Source: Pseudoduganella buxea (GTDB lineage Bacteria; Pseudomonadota; Gammaproteobacteria; Burkholderiales; Burkholderiaceae_D). From it: 64,000 nt of DNA. Below, piece after piece: positions 9,528 to 17,846 of this stretch. The DNA is taken from positions 1 to 64,000 of the forward strand of contig NZ_WNKZ01000008.1 of assembly GCF_009720835.1 (NCBI RefSeq), in the 5' to 3' direction. The first letter of the stretch is position 1. Each line of letters opens with the position of its first letter. The notes under the pieces are model-generated. The model was not told the origin of the DNA and made no database searches. It saw nothing but the letters and a program-made list of their open reading frames with translations. The translations under genes were made by a program, and so were the position numbers.

Positions 9528-10226
9528 ATGTTGAAAATCCTGCCGTCCTTGCTGCTTGCCGCCGCCACTGCCGCCGCGCTGCCTGTCTCCGCCGCCCAGC
9601 TGACGCCCGTCGAAACCCGCTGGCTCAATGCTGCAGCACCCGTGCTGGCATATGCCAAGTCCGTGGACCTGCCGATCGACATCATCGTCCAGCCCCAGGC
9701 GGGACCGAACGACGTGCCGCTGGCCATGGGCATGGCCGACGGGCGCTGCAAGCTGGTGCTGTCGATGCGGGGCAACCCGCAGGCCGAAACCATTCTCGAC
9801 GGCGTGCCGGACGTCCAGCGCGACGTGCTGATCGAAGCGATGGCGGCCCATGAAGTGGGCCACTGCTGGCGCATCGTGCAGGGCAGCTGGCACGCGCTGC
9901 CGGCCGGATTCACGGAAATGGGCACGGAACAGGCCGACGATCCGGCCCTGCTGGAACTGTCGAAGCAGCAGCGCGAAACCCGCCGCGAGGAGGGCTACTC
10001 CGACCTGGTGGCGCTGGCATGGATCCAGCGCAGCCACCCGGCCGAGTATGGCCGCGTGCATGCCTGGCTGCAAAAGGTGCGCGACGCCCAACCGCATACG
10101 CATACGTCGCACGACACGCGCACGTGGCTGAGACTGGCCGGGCAGGGCGCCGTCTTCGCCGGTGCCGGCACGCCATTCGAGCAGGTGGCGCCCGTGTGGA
10201 GCGCCGGCCTGCTGCACGGCGAGTGA
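9528..10226 (+). CDS. Secreted protein with HEVGH zinc-site motif, 232 aa
   Basis: I start at the ATG giving MLKILPSLLLAAATAAALPVSAA, a good signal peptide; an upstream in-frame ATG at 9483 would add 15 residues without a leader pattern. The mature protein has AAHEVGHCW around residues 106-114, a perfect HEXXH zinc-binding motif, and further on RREEGYSDLVALAW, which could supply a third ligand (Glu or Asp), as in gluzincins. No known peptidase family is recognised from sequence memory, and the protein is short for a full metallopeptidase. It is best called a putative periplasmic metallopeptidase-like protein. It is monocistronic, between a terminator and the BON gene. Confidence 0.65.
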   Translation: MLKILPSLLLAAATAAALPVSAAQLTPVETRWLNAAAPVLAYAKSVDLPIDIIVQPQAGPNDVPLAMGMADGRCKLVLSMRGNPQAETILDGVPDVQRDVLIEAMAAHEVGHCWRIVQGSWHALPAGFTEMGTEQADDPALLELSKQQRETRREEGYSDLVALAWIQRSHPAEYGRVHAWLQKVRDAQPHTHTSHDTRTWLRLAGQGAVFAGAGTPFEQVAPVWSAGLLHGE

Positions 10227-10334
10227 CGACAAAACAACAAGCATTCGCCAGTCCCCAAATGTGTACGGCGGCGCACAGAACGAACTGTCTCGACAGGGTC
10301 TAATGTGTTTGCCAACCATCCTAAGGGGACTAAC

Positions 10335-11189
10335 ATGAAAAAAATCGTACTGTTCACCCTGGCTACCGCAGCCAGCGCAAGCATTGCCTTCGCCCAGAAC
10401 ATGGATACCGCCGGCTACAAGCAGGCGCACAACAAGGCCGAAGCCGACTACAAGACCGCCAAGAACCAGTGCAAGTCCCTGAAGGACAATGCACAGGACG
10501 TCTGCGAGGAAGAAGCCAAGGTGGCGCGTGCCCGTGCCGAGCGCGAAGCCATTGCCCAGTACAAGAACACGCCGCGCGACCTCGACAAGGCCAACCGCAA
10601 GCTGGCCGATGCCGAGTACGAACTGGCCAAGGAAAAATGCGACGACCTGAGCGGCGACGCCAAGGATTCCTGCCAGAACCAGGCCCGCAGCACCAAGGCC
10701 AGCACCCTGGCCTCGCTGGGCACCGCCGGCACGGCCGGTGATGGCCGCACCGCCGTGCTGGTACCGAACGCCGACCGCGGCACCGTAGCGGCCAATGCCG
10801 CCGACGCGCGCGACCGTACCGCTGCCGCCGCGGACCGCATGGGCGACAAGACTGCCGCCGCTGCCGACCGCCTGGGCGACAAGACGGCGGCCGCCGCCCA
10901 GACCGCCAAGGAAAAGACGTCGGACATGGCCCAATCGGCCCGTGAGAAAACCTCGGATGTCGCCGCCTCGGCTGCCATGTCCGATACGATGATCACCGCC
11001 AAGGTCAAGGCCGACATGGCCGCCGACAGGACCGTGAAAGCCATGGACGTGCACGTCGAAACCCAGAAGGGTGTCGTCATGCTGAGCGGTTTCGTGCCGT
11101 CGAAAGCCGAAGCGGACCGCGCGGTCGAACTGGCCCGTGGCGTCAAGGGCGTGGCCGACGTGAAATCGTCGATCCAGGTCAAGAAATAA
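10335..11189 (+). CDS. Periplasmic LEA-like repeat plus BON domain protein, 284 aa
   Basis: AAGGGGA precedes the ATG, and MKKIVLFTLATAASASIAFA is a signal peptide. Residues ~25-120 are charged and helical (EADYKTAKNQCKSLKDNA, with four Cys). Residues ~150-215 are low complexity: AAADRMGDKTAAAADRLGDK and TAKEKTSDMAQSAREKTSDV, spaced about 11-12 residues, resembling group-3 LEA desiccation proteins. The C-terminus (~215-284) is one BON domain (SDTMITAKVKADMAADRTVK ... GVVMLSGFV ... GVADVKSSIQV), as in OsmY, which binds phospholipid. A role in envelope stress is likely. A strong terminator follows. Confidence 0.82.
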   Translation: MKKIVLFTLATAASASIAFAQNMDTAGYKQAHNKAEADYKTAKNQCKSLKDNAQDVCEEEAKVARARAEREAIAQYKNTPRDLDKANRKLADAEYELAKEKCDDLSGDAKDSCQNQARSTKASTLASLGTAGTAGDGRTAVLVPNADRGTVAANAADARDRTAAAADRMGDKTAAAADRLGDKTAAAAQTAKEKTSDMAQSAREKTSDVAASAAMSDTMITAKVKADMAADRTVKAMDVHVETQKGVVMLSGFVPSKAEADRAVELARGVKGVADVKSSIQVKK

Positions 11190-11210
11190 TCGCACTGCAT
11201 CGTAGTGAGA

Positions 11211-11236
11211 GACCCGCCTCGGCGGGTCTTTTTTTT
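11211..11236 (+). terminator. Rho-independent terminator of the BON-domain gene
   Basis: GACCCGCC (11211-11218) pairs with GGCGGGTC (11221-11228) around a two-base centre and is followed by eight T. It lies 21 bases past the stop. Confidence 0.9.
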
Positions 11237-11273
11237 GCCGTCGCCTGGGCGGGCTGGCGTTTGCGGCCCAACT

Positions 11274-12200
11274 TCATGCGTCAGAACGCTTTATTCCCGC
11301 CTCGGGGAATGCCGCAGCACGTTTCGAGCGGCTCAACACCAGGTGGAGCGCCACGGCAATCAGTGTACCGCCGGCAAGATGGGCCAGGGTTACCTGTTCG
11401 CCAAGGAACAGCTTGCCCCACAACACGCCGAATGGCGGGATCAGGAACGTTACCGTCAGTGAACGAAGGGGACCGATATCCGCGATCAGCCGGAAATACA
11501 GGATATATCCCCAGGCGGTACAGATCAGGCCCAGTGCGGCCAGTGCCAGCCATACATTCAGGTCTCCCCACGCCTGGGACGACATTGCCGCCGACCCCGC
11601 AAGGCAGGGTGCCAGGAACATGGTCGCGCCGATCTGGCTGCCGAAGGCCACCAGCTTTGCATCCAGCCCACCGCGCTCCGTGATCCAGCGCTTCGTCAGG
11701 AAGCCGGCGGCGCCGTAGCAGGATGTGGCGACCAGGCATGCCAGGGCGCCAAGGACCACGGACAAGTTGAACGCCACGGGACCGGTCGCCGTCAGCAGGA
11801 CGACGCCGCCGATGCCTATTGCCACGCCGAGCGCCTTCTTGACGGTGATTTGCTCTTGAAAGAACAAGCATCCGATCAGCACGCCCATCAACGGCGTCGT
11901 GGCATTGAATATGGCAGAGTACCCGGCCGGCAGCAGCTTTGCCGCGAGGCCATACATCAGGAACGGCACGCCTGAATTGATCACCCCCAGCAGCAGCGTG
12001 GACGAAAATTTCCCGTTAAAATCACGACGGGTTTTCAGGACGGCGAGGATCAGGGCCAGGCCAATGGTACCCAACAATACCCTGAAAAAAGCGGTCGAAA
12101 TCGCTCCCAGGGCTGGCGCAGCTATTTTCATGAACAGGAAGCTCGCTCCCCAGATGGCGCCCAGCAGCAGCAGCCGAAAGTAATCCGAATTGTTCATCAT
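11274..12200 (-). CDS. EamA/DMT-family exporter, 308 aa
   Basis: Ten predicted membrane segments in two EamA repeats are visible (LLLLGAIWGASFLFMKIA at the start; ACLVATSCYGAAGFLTKRWI opening the second half; PPFGVLWGKLFLGEQVT near the end). The start is placed at MMNNSDYFRLL; a longer frame would add 35 residues overlapping the divergent regulator's leader. DMT proteins usually export amino acids or metabolites across the inner membrane; the substrate cannot be read from sequence. It is divergent from a LysR regulator with about 146 bases between starts, the usual arrangement for a LysR-controlled exporter. Confidence 0.88.
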   Translation of the reverse strand: MMNNSDYFRLLLLGAIWGASFLFMKIAAPALGAISTAFFRVLLGTIGLALILAVLKTRRDFNGKFSSTLLLGVINSGVPFLMYGLAAKLLPAGYSAIFNATTPLMGVLIGCLFFQEQITVKKALGVAIGIGGVVLLTATGPVAFNLSVVLGALACLVATSCYGAAGFLTKRWITERGGLDAKLVAFGSQIGATMFLAPCLAGSAAMSSQAWGDLNVWLALAALGLICTAWGYILYFRLIADIGPLRSLTVTFLIPPFGVLWGKLFLGEQVTLAHLAGGTLIAVALHLVLSRSKRAAAFPEAGIKRSDA

Positions 12201-12346
12201 GTCATTTCTCACGAAGGGTGAACCTGGCAGTATCGTTTCCGATCCACCGCGGCGAAGAACCTGTTTTGCTGGCGTTATTTCATCATCCAATACAGCCCCG
12301 TTCAAGCGACTATTCCTGTGAAAAAACCAGTTTTTCTAAACCCGCC

Positions 12347-13252
12347 ATGAAAATGCCGCCGCTGCATGCCGTGTTGTGTTTTGCGGTCGTGGGTCGCCAT
12401 ATGAGCATCAAGCTTGCCGCGGAAGAATTGAATGTCACGGCGGGCGCGGTGAGTCAGCAGGTCGCCAAGCTGGAGGAGATCCTTGGCTTGTCACTGTTTG
12501 CCAGGACTTCGCGGGGAATGGAATTGACGGAGGCCGGAAAGACCTATCTGCGTGCCGTCAGTCCCGCCCTGCGGCACATCGAGCAAGCAACGCAACGCAT
12601 CACGCAGCAGCAGCAAGCGCAGATCGTTACCGTCAGTTGTACGCCCGGTTTTGCCATGCAATGGCTACTGCCGCGCTTGCCCCAATTCCAGGCGGTCCAT
12701 CCCGATATCGATGTGCGGATCAACACGACCAACAAATTGGTCGATTTACTCGTCGACGAGGTCGATTTCGCGGTGCGGCATGGGTTGGGAGCCTACGCGG
12801 GTTTCCAGGTGGAGCGATTGATCGACGATCGTCTGTATCCCGTGTGCAGTCCCGCACTGCTGCCCGCTTGCAGCGCTGTCCTGTCGCCGACCGATCCGGC
12901 TGCAGATATGGGGGCCATCACCTTGCTGCATGACGAACACCGGGACGACTGGCGCATCTGGCTGCGCGCGACGGGCATCGACCTCGACCCTGCCACGGGC
13001 CCGGTCTTTGTCGCGTCGAACGGCGCGATCGACGCTGCCGTGGCAGGACTGGGGGTGGCCCTGGCACGCAAGTCGCTGGTACAGGACGAACTGGCGAGCG
13101 GCAAGCTTGTCATCGCGTTTCCTGCCGCCGCCCAGGTGCCGATTGCCTACCATCTGGTGTATGACAGCACGGTCCTGCTGCACCAGCACTGCCAGCGCTT
13201 CCGGCAATGGCTACTGGCGCAAGCTGAACCCGGGGTGCTGTCGCCTTCCTGA
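12347..13252 (+). CDS. LysR-family regulator (GcvA-like), 301 aa
   Basis: The start is MKMPPLHAVLCF, giving a standard-length LysR protein; the open frame continues 43 codons upstream but that part is not LysR-like. The winged helix (MSIKLAAEELNVTAGAVSQQVAKLEEILGLSLFARTSRG) is at residues ~20-60, followed by a periplasmic-binding-protein-like effector domain with GIDAAVAGLGVALARKSLV near the end. The N-terminus (PPLHAVLCFAVVGRHMSI) resembles the GcvA/AmpR subgroup. It is divergent from an EamA exporter and most simply controls it and itself from the shared 146-base region; the effector is unknown. Confidence 0.88.
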   Translation: MKMPPLHAVLCFAVVGRHMSIKLAAEELNVTAGAVSQQVAKLEEILGLSLFARTSRGMELTEAGKTYLRAVSPALRHIEQATQRITQQQQAQIVTVSCTPGFAMQWLLPRLPQFQAVHPDIDVRINTTNKLVDLLVDEVDFAVRHGLGAYAGFQVERLIDDRLYPVCSPALLPACSAVLSPTDPAADMGAITLLHDEHRDDWRIWLRATGIDLDPATGPVFVASNGAIDAAVAGLGVALARKSLVQDELASGKLVIAFPAAAQVPIAYHLVYDSTVLLHQHCQRFRQWLLAQAEPGVLSPS

Positions 13253-13287
13253 ACCTTCGATGCGCCCGAGGAGCGCTGGCACGCAGG

Positions 13288-13746
13288 TCAGTCGGCCTGC
13301 CGCTCAAGCCGTTCGGCGACCATCGCCGTGACGACGGCCTGCAGCACGTGCACGGCCCAGCGCTCGGCTGCCTTGCGCGGACCGGCCTGCACTTCGCCCT
13401 CCGTGATGCCGAGGACCGGCGCAATGCCGGCGATATTGACGGCGTACAGCGCGGTGCCGTACAGCGTGCCGAGCGCCACGGGGGACAGGTTCGGCGCCCA
13501 CTCGCGCAGCGTCGGCAGGGCGGCGCCGAATGCGGCCGACGCGCCCAGGTGGTTGGCGAATTCGACGACGCTGGTGCCGGTGTCGCCGATGACGTCGCGC
13601 GACCCGGTCGTGCGGTCGATCCAGTCGACGGCGTCGCGGTCCAATGTCTTGGTCATCAAGCCGGTCTTGCGGCCCGCGACCATGACGGCGGTGGTGACGA
13701 TGCCGGCGACCAATCCGCCCAGTACGGCTGCTTTGTGCTTTTGCAT
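13288..13746 (-). CDS. Conserved hypothetical small membrane protein, 152 aa
   Basis: I start at MQKHKAAVLGGLVAG, preceded on the minus strand by a weak AGGAACC; an extended frame upstream lacks similarity to a leader. A first membrane helix (AVLGGLVAGIVTTAVMVAG) is followed by a hydrophilic stretch (RKTGLMTKTLDRDAVDWI) and two or three weakly hydrophobic helices (LGASAAFGAALPTLREW, LGTLYGTALYAVNIAGIAPVLG). The pattern is like DUF1440/YagU-type inner membrane proteins, which I cannot confirm. It is convergent with the LysR gene and no partner gene is obvious. Confidence 0.6.
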   Translation of the reverse strand: MQKHKAAVLGGLVAGIVTTAVMVAGRKTGLMTKTLDRDAVDWIDRTTGSRDVIGDTGTSVVEFANHLGASAAFGAALPTLREWAPNLSPVALGTLYGTALYAVNIAGIAPVLGITEGEVQAGPRKAAERWAVHVLQAVVTAMVAERLERQAD

Positions 13747-13986
13747 GAGGTTCCTAATCGAGAAGGTGAGTGGCGGACGCGCCCGGCTTGCAAGCGTCGT
13801 CCGGTTGCTTTCACGATACGCCGATGGCGGGACGGGATCGGTGCGATGCTGCACTCATGCGTGGGCGCGACGTGCCGGTGGCATGAAGAGCAGGCGTGCA
13901 ATGGCCTTGCACGATGCAAGCCAAGTCATCACGGCGTCAAATTCGGCTGGCAGCATGGCGCTTTCGTCTTTCTCCGGAGTCCGTGC

Positions 13987-16170
13987 ATGTCCAAGAACCG
14001 CCCCGCGTCGTCCCTGGCCGCAAGCGTTGCCGCCACGATGGCCCTGGCACTGCTGTCCGCCTGCGGCAGCGACAACGACCGCAGCGAAGCAGCCCCGCCC
14101 GTGGTCGCGCCGCAGCCACCCGTGTCGGCCGCGCCGCCGGCCGTGGCCTTCATGACGGACGTGCACTTCGAGAATGTGTACGGCGACTTCAAGAGCGCCC
14201 AGTTTGCCGGCATCCCGATGAAGGACGGCAGGAACGCCACCATCCGCACGATGTATGCCCAGCTGACATCGACGCGCCTGTTCAACGAAAACTACTTTGC
14301 CTTCCGCGCCGCGCTGGACGACGCCCATGCCAAGGGCATCCGCCATGTGGCGCTGCCGGGCGACTTCTCCGACGACGCCCAGCCGATCAATATCGACGGC
14401 ATCGTCGACATCCTGAAGGAATACCAGGCCAAGGGCATGCGCTTCTTCCTGGCGCCGGGCAACCATGATCCGAACGAGCCGTACGACGACATGGAAGCGG
14501 GCAAGAACGACTTCCTCACCAGGGAGGGCAAGGAGCAGAAGGTCTACGCCACCGGCAATGCCGCCTGCAAGGCCAAGGACACGACGGTGGTGTGCACGGA
14601 CCAGCTGATGGAGCAGGGCTACGAGAAGCTGGTGGCCAAGCTGTCCGACTTCGGCTTCATGCCGAACCGCGCGGACGTGCTGTGGGAGACGCCGTTCTCG
14701 AAATACACGAGTGGCAAATACAGCTACGACGAAGCGGTGGCGCAGGGCGCGCTGGACAAGCGCCAGTTCGAGATCTGCGCGGAAGGCTCGGGCGGCAGCT
14801 ACAAGGCGGCCGGTGAAACGAAGCTGGGCCGCTCGTACACGAAATGCACGGCCATGTTCGATTCTTCCTACCTGGTCGAACCCGTCAAGGGCCTGTGGCT
14901 GCTGGCCATCGACGGTAATGTGTTCGTCCCGAACGGTAATTTCGATCCGGCCAATCCGAAGAACATCAAGGGCTTCGACGGTGCCGGCAACGCCGGCTGG
15001 AACAAGGTCGTCACGCACAAGCAGCACCTGATGGAGTGGATCAAACAGGTTGCCGCCCGCGCCAAGGCCGAGAACAAGCAGCTGATGGCGTTCTCGCACT
15101 ACCCGACGATGGACTTCTACGCCAACCAGACAGGCGCGATGAAGGCCGTGTTCAAGCCTGGCGCCTTCCAGACGGCACGCGTGCCCGATGCCGCCACCAC
15201 GGCGGCGGTGGCGGCGACGGGCCTGCCGATGCACGTGGGCGGCCACATGCACTTCAACGGCACCAACGACGTCGTCGATGCCAACGGCAACTTCTTCGTC
15301 AACGTGCAGTCGCCCTCGCTGGCCGTGTACGGCGCCGCGTACAAGATCGTCAGCTACAAGGACCGGGACACGATCGACGTGCAGACGGTGGCCCTGAAGG
15401 ACGTGGCCCGCTTCAGCGAGCTGTTCCCCCTGTACCAGGCCGAATACGACTACCTGCAGGGCAGCAGCGCCAGCGCAGACCTCGGCAAGCGATGGGACCG
15501 CGCCATCCTCGACACGCGTTCGTACGGCGAGTTCACGCACTACTACTTCGGCGAGCTGTCGCGCCTGCGCTTCATGGACGAATACTGGCCGTGCGAGATG
15601 AAGGAGGCGGCGATGAACCTGGACGGCCGGCAGATGCTGATCCTGTCGCAGCTGCAGACGAAGGTCACCCTGGCCCAGCTGAAGGACGCACCGGGCATCG
15701 TGCCGCTCACGGCAAGCTGCGCGGCCGCAGGCACGGTGGCCACGGGCGGCGTGCCTGCCAGCCAGCTGCAGGCCGACTGGCTGGAGGCCACGGCCAGGGC
15801 CGAAGCGCTGGCCGCCAAGGCGGGCCTGAAGCTGGACGACTTCGCCAGGATCACGCCCTACATCTTCTACGGCGACTTCCACCGCACCGTCTACGCCGGG
15901 GAACTGGCCCTGCGCGACATGGGCACCGACCGCGTCGCCCAGTACAAGGTGCTGATGGCCGCGTTCCCGGCCAATCCCGCCGCCGTCGCCAGGGCCGGCG
16001 ACAAGCTGTCCGACCAGAATCCCGTCGGCGTACCGTTCCAGAACCAGTTCAAGCAGGTCTTCGGCATCCTCAAGGGTCTGGGCTCGGCCAAGCCCAGCGA
16101 GCACTTCACGATCGACCTGAAGGGCAAGAAGGTCAGCAACGCCAACAGCGCCGCGTTGAGCTTCAACTGA
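13987..16170 (+). CDS. Lipoprotein metallophosphoesterase (calcineurin-like), 727 aa
   Basis: The start ATG gives a lipoprotein signal with lipobox LLSAC. A Pro/Ala spacer leads to the phosphoesterase core with all standard metal motifs in order: TDVHF, PGDFSDD, GNHD, FSHYP and GGHMH. The 300-residue C-terminal part has no recognised domain and ends with a Lys/Asn-rich tail. The enzyme would sit on the periplasmic side of the membrane and hydrolyse a phosphodiester or phosphomonoester; sphingomyelinase-like and nucleotidase-like relatives both exist, so the substrate is open. It appears to be a single-gene unit. Confidence 0.88.
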   Translation: MSKNRPASSLAASVAATMALALLSACGSDNDRSEAAPPVVAPQPPVSAAPPAVAFMTDVHFENVYGDFKSAQFAGIPMKDGRNATIRTMYAQLTSTRLFNENYFAFRAALDDAHAKGIRHVALPGDFSDDAQPINIDGIVDILKEYQAKGMRFFLAPGNHDPNEPYDDMEAGKNDFLTREGKEQKVYATGNAACKAKDTTVVCTDQLMEQGYEKLVAKLSDFGFMPNRADVLWETPFSKYTSGKYSYDEAVAQGALDKRQFEICAEGSGGSYKAAGETKLGRSYTKCTAMFDSSYLVEPVKGLWLLAIDGNVFVPNGNFDPANPKNIKGFDGAGNAGWNKVVTHKQHLMEWIKQVAARAKAENKQLMAFSHYPTMDFYANQTGAMKAVFKPGAFQTARVPDAATTAAVAATGLPMHVGGHMHFNGTNDVVDANGNFFVNVQSPSLAVYGAAYKIVSYKDRDTIDVQTVALKDVARFSELFPLYQAEYDYLQGSSASADLGKRWDRAILDTRSYGEFTHYYFGELSRLRFMDEYWPCEMKEAAMNLDGRQMLILSQLQTKVTLAQLKDAPGIVPLTASCAAAGTVATGGVPASQLQADWLEATARAEALAAKAGLKLDDFARITPYIFYGDFHRTVYAGELALRDMGTDRVAQYKVLMAAFPANPAAVARAGDKLSDQNPVGVPFQNQFKQVFGILKGLGSAKPSEHFTIDLKGKKVSNANSAALSFN

Positions 16171-16273
16171 GGCCCAGCCGGTGGCAGACACCGAATCCGC
16201 CGATGGCTGCCAGCGGGCATGCGGCAACATTGCTCCTTGGCCGGGCTATACTGGCCGGCCAAGGAGGATGCAG

Positions 16274-17116
16274 ATGATCGAACAAGTGGAACGGGTCGCG
16301 GCGTTTTGCGCCGGCGACGTGGGCGGCAATCCTGCCGGCGTGTACCTGGGCACGGCCATGCCGGACGAGGCGGACATGCGCCGCGTGGCCGCGCAGGTCG
16401 GTTATTCGGAAACGGTGTTCGCCGTGCCGGCGGGCGCGGGCGGGGGCTGGCGCGTGCGCTATTTCTCGCCCGAGTCGGAAGTGCCGTTCTGCGGCCATGC
16501 GACCATCGCGCTGGGCGCCGTGCTGGCATTGAAGCACGGCGACGGCAGCTATCGGCTCACCACGAACCATGCCGAAATTGCCGTGCGCGGCGCACGCCGG
16601 GGCGACACCATTGCCGCCACCTTGCAGTCGCCGCCGACGTCGAGCGGACCGGCGCCACAGGCGCTGGTCGACGAGGCGCTGGCGCTGTTCGGCTATACGG
16701 CGGCCGATCTCGATCCACGCCTGCCGCCGGCGCTGGCCAATGGCGGCGCCGGCCACCTGGTCATTGCCTTGAAGTCGCGCGAGCTTCTTGCGGCCATGCG
16801 CTACGACCTCGACGCCGGCCGCACGCTGATGCGGCGCGAGGGCTTCGCCACCATCGTCATCGTGCATGCGGAAGGCGCGCAGCGCTTCCATGCGCGTAAC
16901 CCGTTTGCTTCCGGCGGCGTCTATGAGGACCCGGCCACCGGTGCCGGCGCGGCCGCACTGGCCGGCTACCTGCGCGACGGCGGCTGGCCGCATGGCGGCG
17001 CCATCGACATCGTCCAGGGCGAGGACATGGGCGTGCCCTGCCACCTGCATGTCGATATCGGCCCCGAGCCGGGCAGCCCGGTCCAGGTGTCGGGCAGCGC
17101 GCGGCTGATCGCCTGA
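16274..17116 (+). CDS. PhzF-family isomerase-like protein, 280 aa
   Basis: AAGGAGG lies 6 bases before the chosen ATG; the ATG at 16268 directly abuts this site, so 16274 fits better. N-terminal VAAFCAGDVGGNPAGVYLG and GYSETVFAV contain the PhzF signature and the catalytic Glu position (SET). Further motifs are VPFCGHATIALGAVLAL and ARNPFASGGVYEDPATGAGAAALAGYL, typical of the two-lobed diaminopimelate-epimerase-like fold. PhzF itself isomerises a phenazine precursor, but most relatives have unknown substrates and there is no phenazine cluster here. It is a free-standing enzyme gene on the plus strand, convergent with the next gene. Confidence 0.9.
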   Translation: MIEQVERVAAFCAGDVGGNPAGVYLGTAMPDEADMRRVAAQVGYSETVFAVPAGAGGGWRVRYFSPESEVPFCGHATIALGAVLALKHGDGSYRLTTNHAEIAVRGARRGDTIAATLQSPPTSSGPAPQALVDEALALFGYTAADLDPRLPPALANGGAGHLVIALKSRELLAAMRYDLDAGRTLMRREGFATIVIVHAEGAQRFHARNPFASGGVYEDPATGAGAAALAGYLRDGGWPHGGAIDIVQGEDMGVPCHLHVDIGPEPGSPVQVSGSARLIA

Positions 17117-17135
17117 CCGCGCGCCGGCGCTATGC

Positions 17136-17672
17136 CTACGCGGCGCGGCGCTCCCACGGCATCGAGCGCGTGAACGACGTGCCGCACAGGGGCAGGGGCC
17201 TGCCCGTGTAAGGGAAGGCCGCCAGCTCGGGGCTGGCCTGTGTCACGACGGCCAGTTCCCGCGTCGTGGCGGTACCGTCGGCGAGCTGCGCGAATTCGTC
17301 CAGCCACTGCTGCAGTTCGGTGCGGAACCGGCCTTCCTCGTCTTCCATGATCTTCAGGTCGTAGGTATTGAGCAGGTAGTTGGCGAAGCTGTTCTTGCCG
17401 ATGTATTCGCACCATTGCTGCACCAATCCGGCGCTGCCGGGGCCGAGGAAGGCCGTCACGGCGGGCGCGCTGCGCGCCAGGTTGGCCAGCGCCGCTTCGC
17501 GCGACGCCAGCAGCAGGGGAATGTCGTGGTACATGCGCACGTCGCCGGGCCGGAACAGCATCAGCCACAGCAGGGGAATGGCGTAGTTGCGCTCCGCCAG
17601 TTCGTGCAGTTTCACTTCCTCGTCTTCGAAAAAATCCTGGTCCAGGCCCAGCAAGATAGCGCGATTTGCCAC
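17136..17672 (-). CDS. Uncharacterised soluble protein, 178 aa
   Basis: I place the start at a GTG giving VANRAILLGLDQDFF, because GGAGA lies about 7 bases upstream; a longer frame from 17726 lacks a good ribosome site. The sequence is mixed alpha/beta, acidic, with no signal peptide or membrane helix; recognisable features are FRPGDVRMYHDIPLLLASREAAL and FGxNYLLNTYDL-like text (NSFANYLLNTYDLKIMEDE). I do not recognise the family. It probably represents a conserved cytoplasmic protein. Genes on both sides converge or run divergent, so context gives no functional hint. Confidence 0.6.
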   Translation of the reverse strand: MANRAILLGLDQDFFEDEEVKLHELAERNYAIPLLWLMLFRPGDVRMYHDIPLLLASREAALANLARSAPAVTAFLGPGSAGLVQQWCEYIGKNSFANYLLNTYDLKIMEDEEGRFRTELQQWLDEFAQLADGTATTRELAVVTQASPELAAFPYTGRPLPLCGTSFTRSMPWERRAA

Positions 17673-17846
17673 TGTCGGTCTCCGTTTTGCAAGAATGCCA
17701 ATGTTAGCAAGGGCAGTGCCTTGCAAGTCTCTCCGAATGTCACGGCCGGTGCCGTTCTCTCATTCCATGCGCCACCGGAGCGTCAACTCGGCTATGATCC
17801 CGCCCTGTTGATAATTCGTCATGCCGGCAGGCAGGGCGGGCGAAGG

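Noticed and set aside
13855-16230. Very long open frame on the minus strand opposite the metallophosphoesterase gene (791 codons)
   Set aside because: High GC and the codon bias of the sense gene produce long antisense frames; the protein has no domains, and the sense gene has all catalytic motifs.
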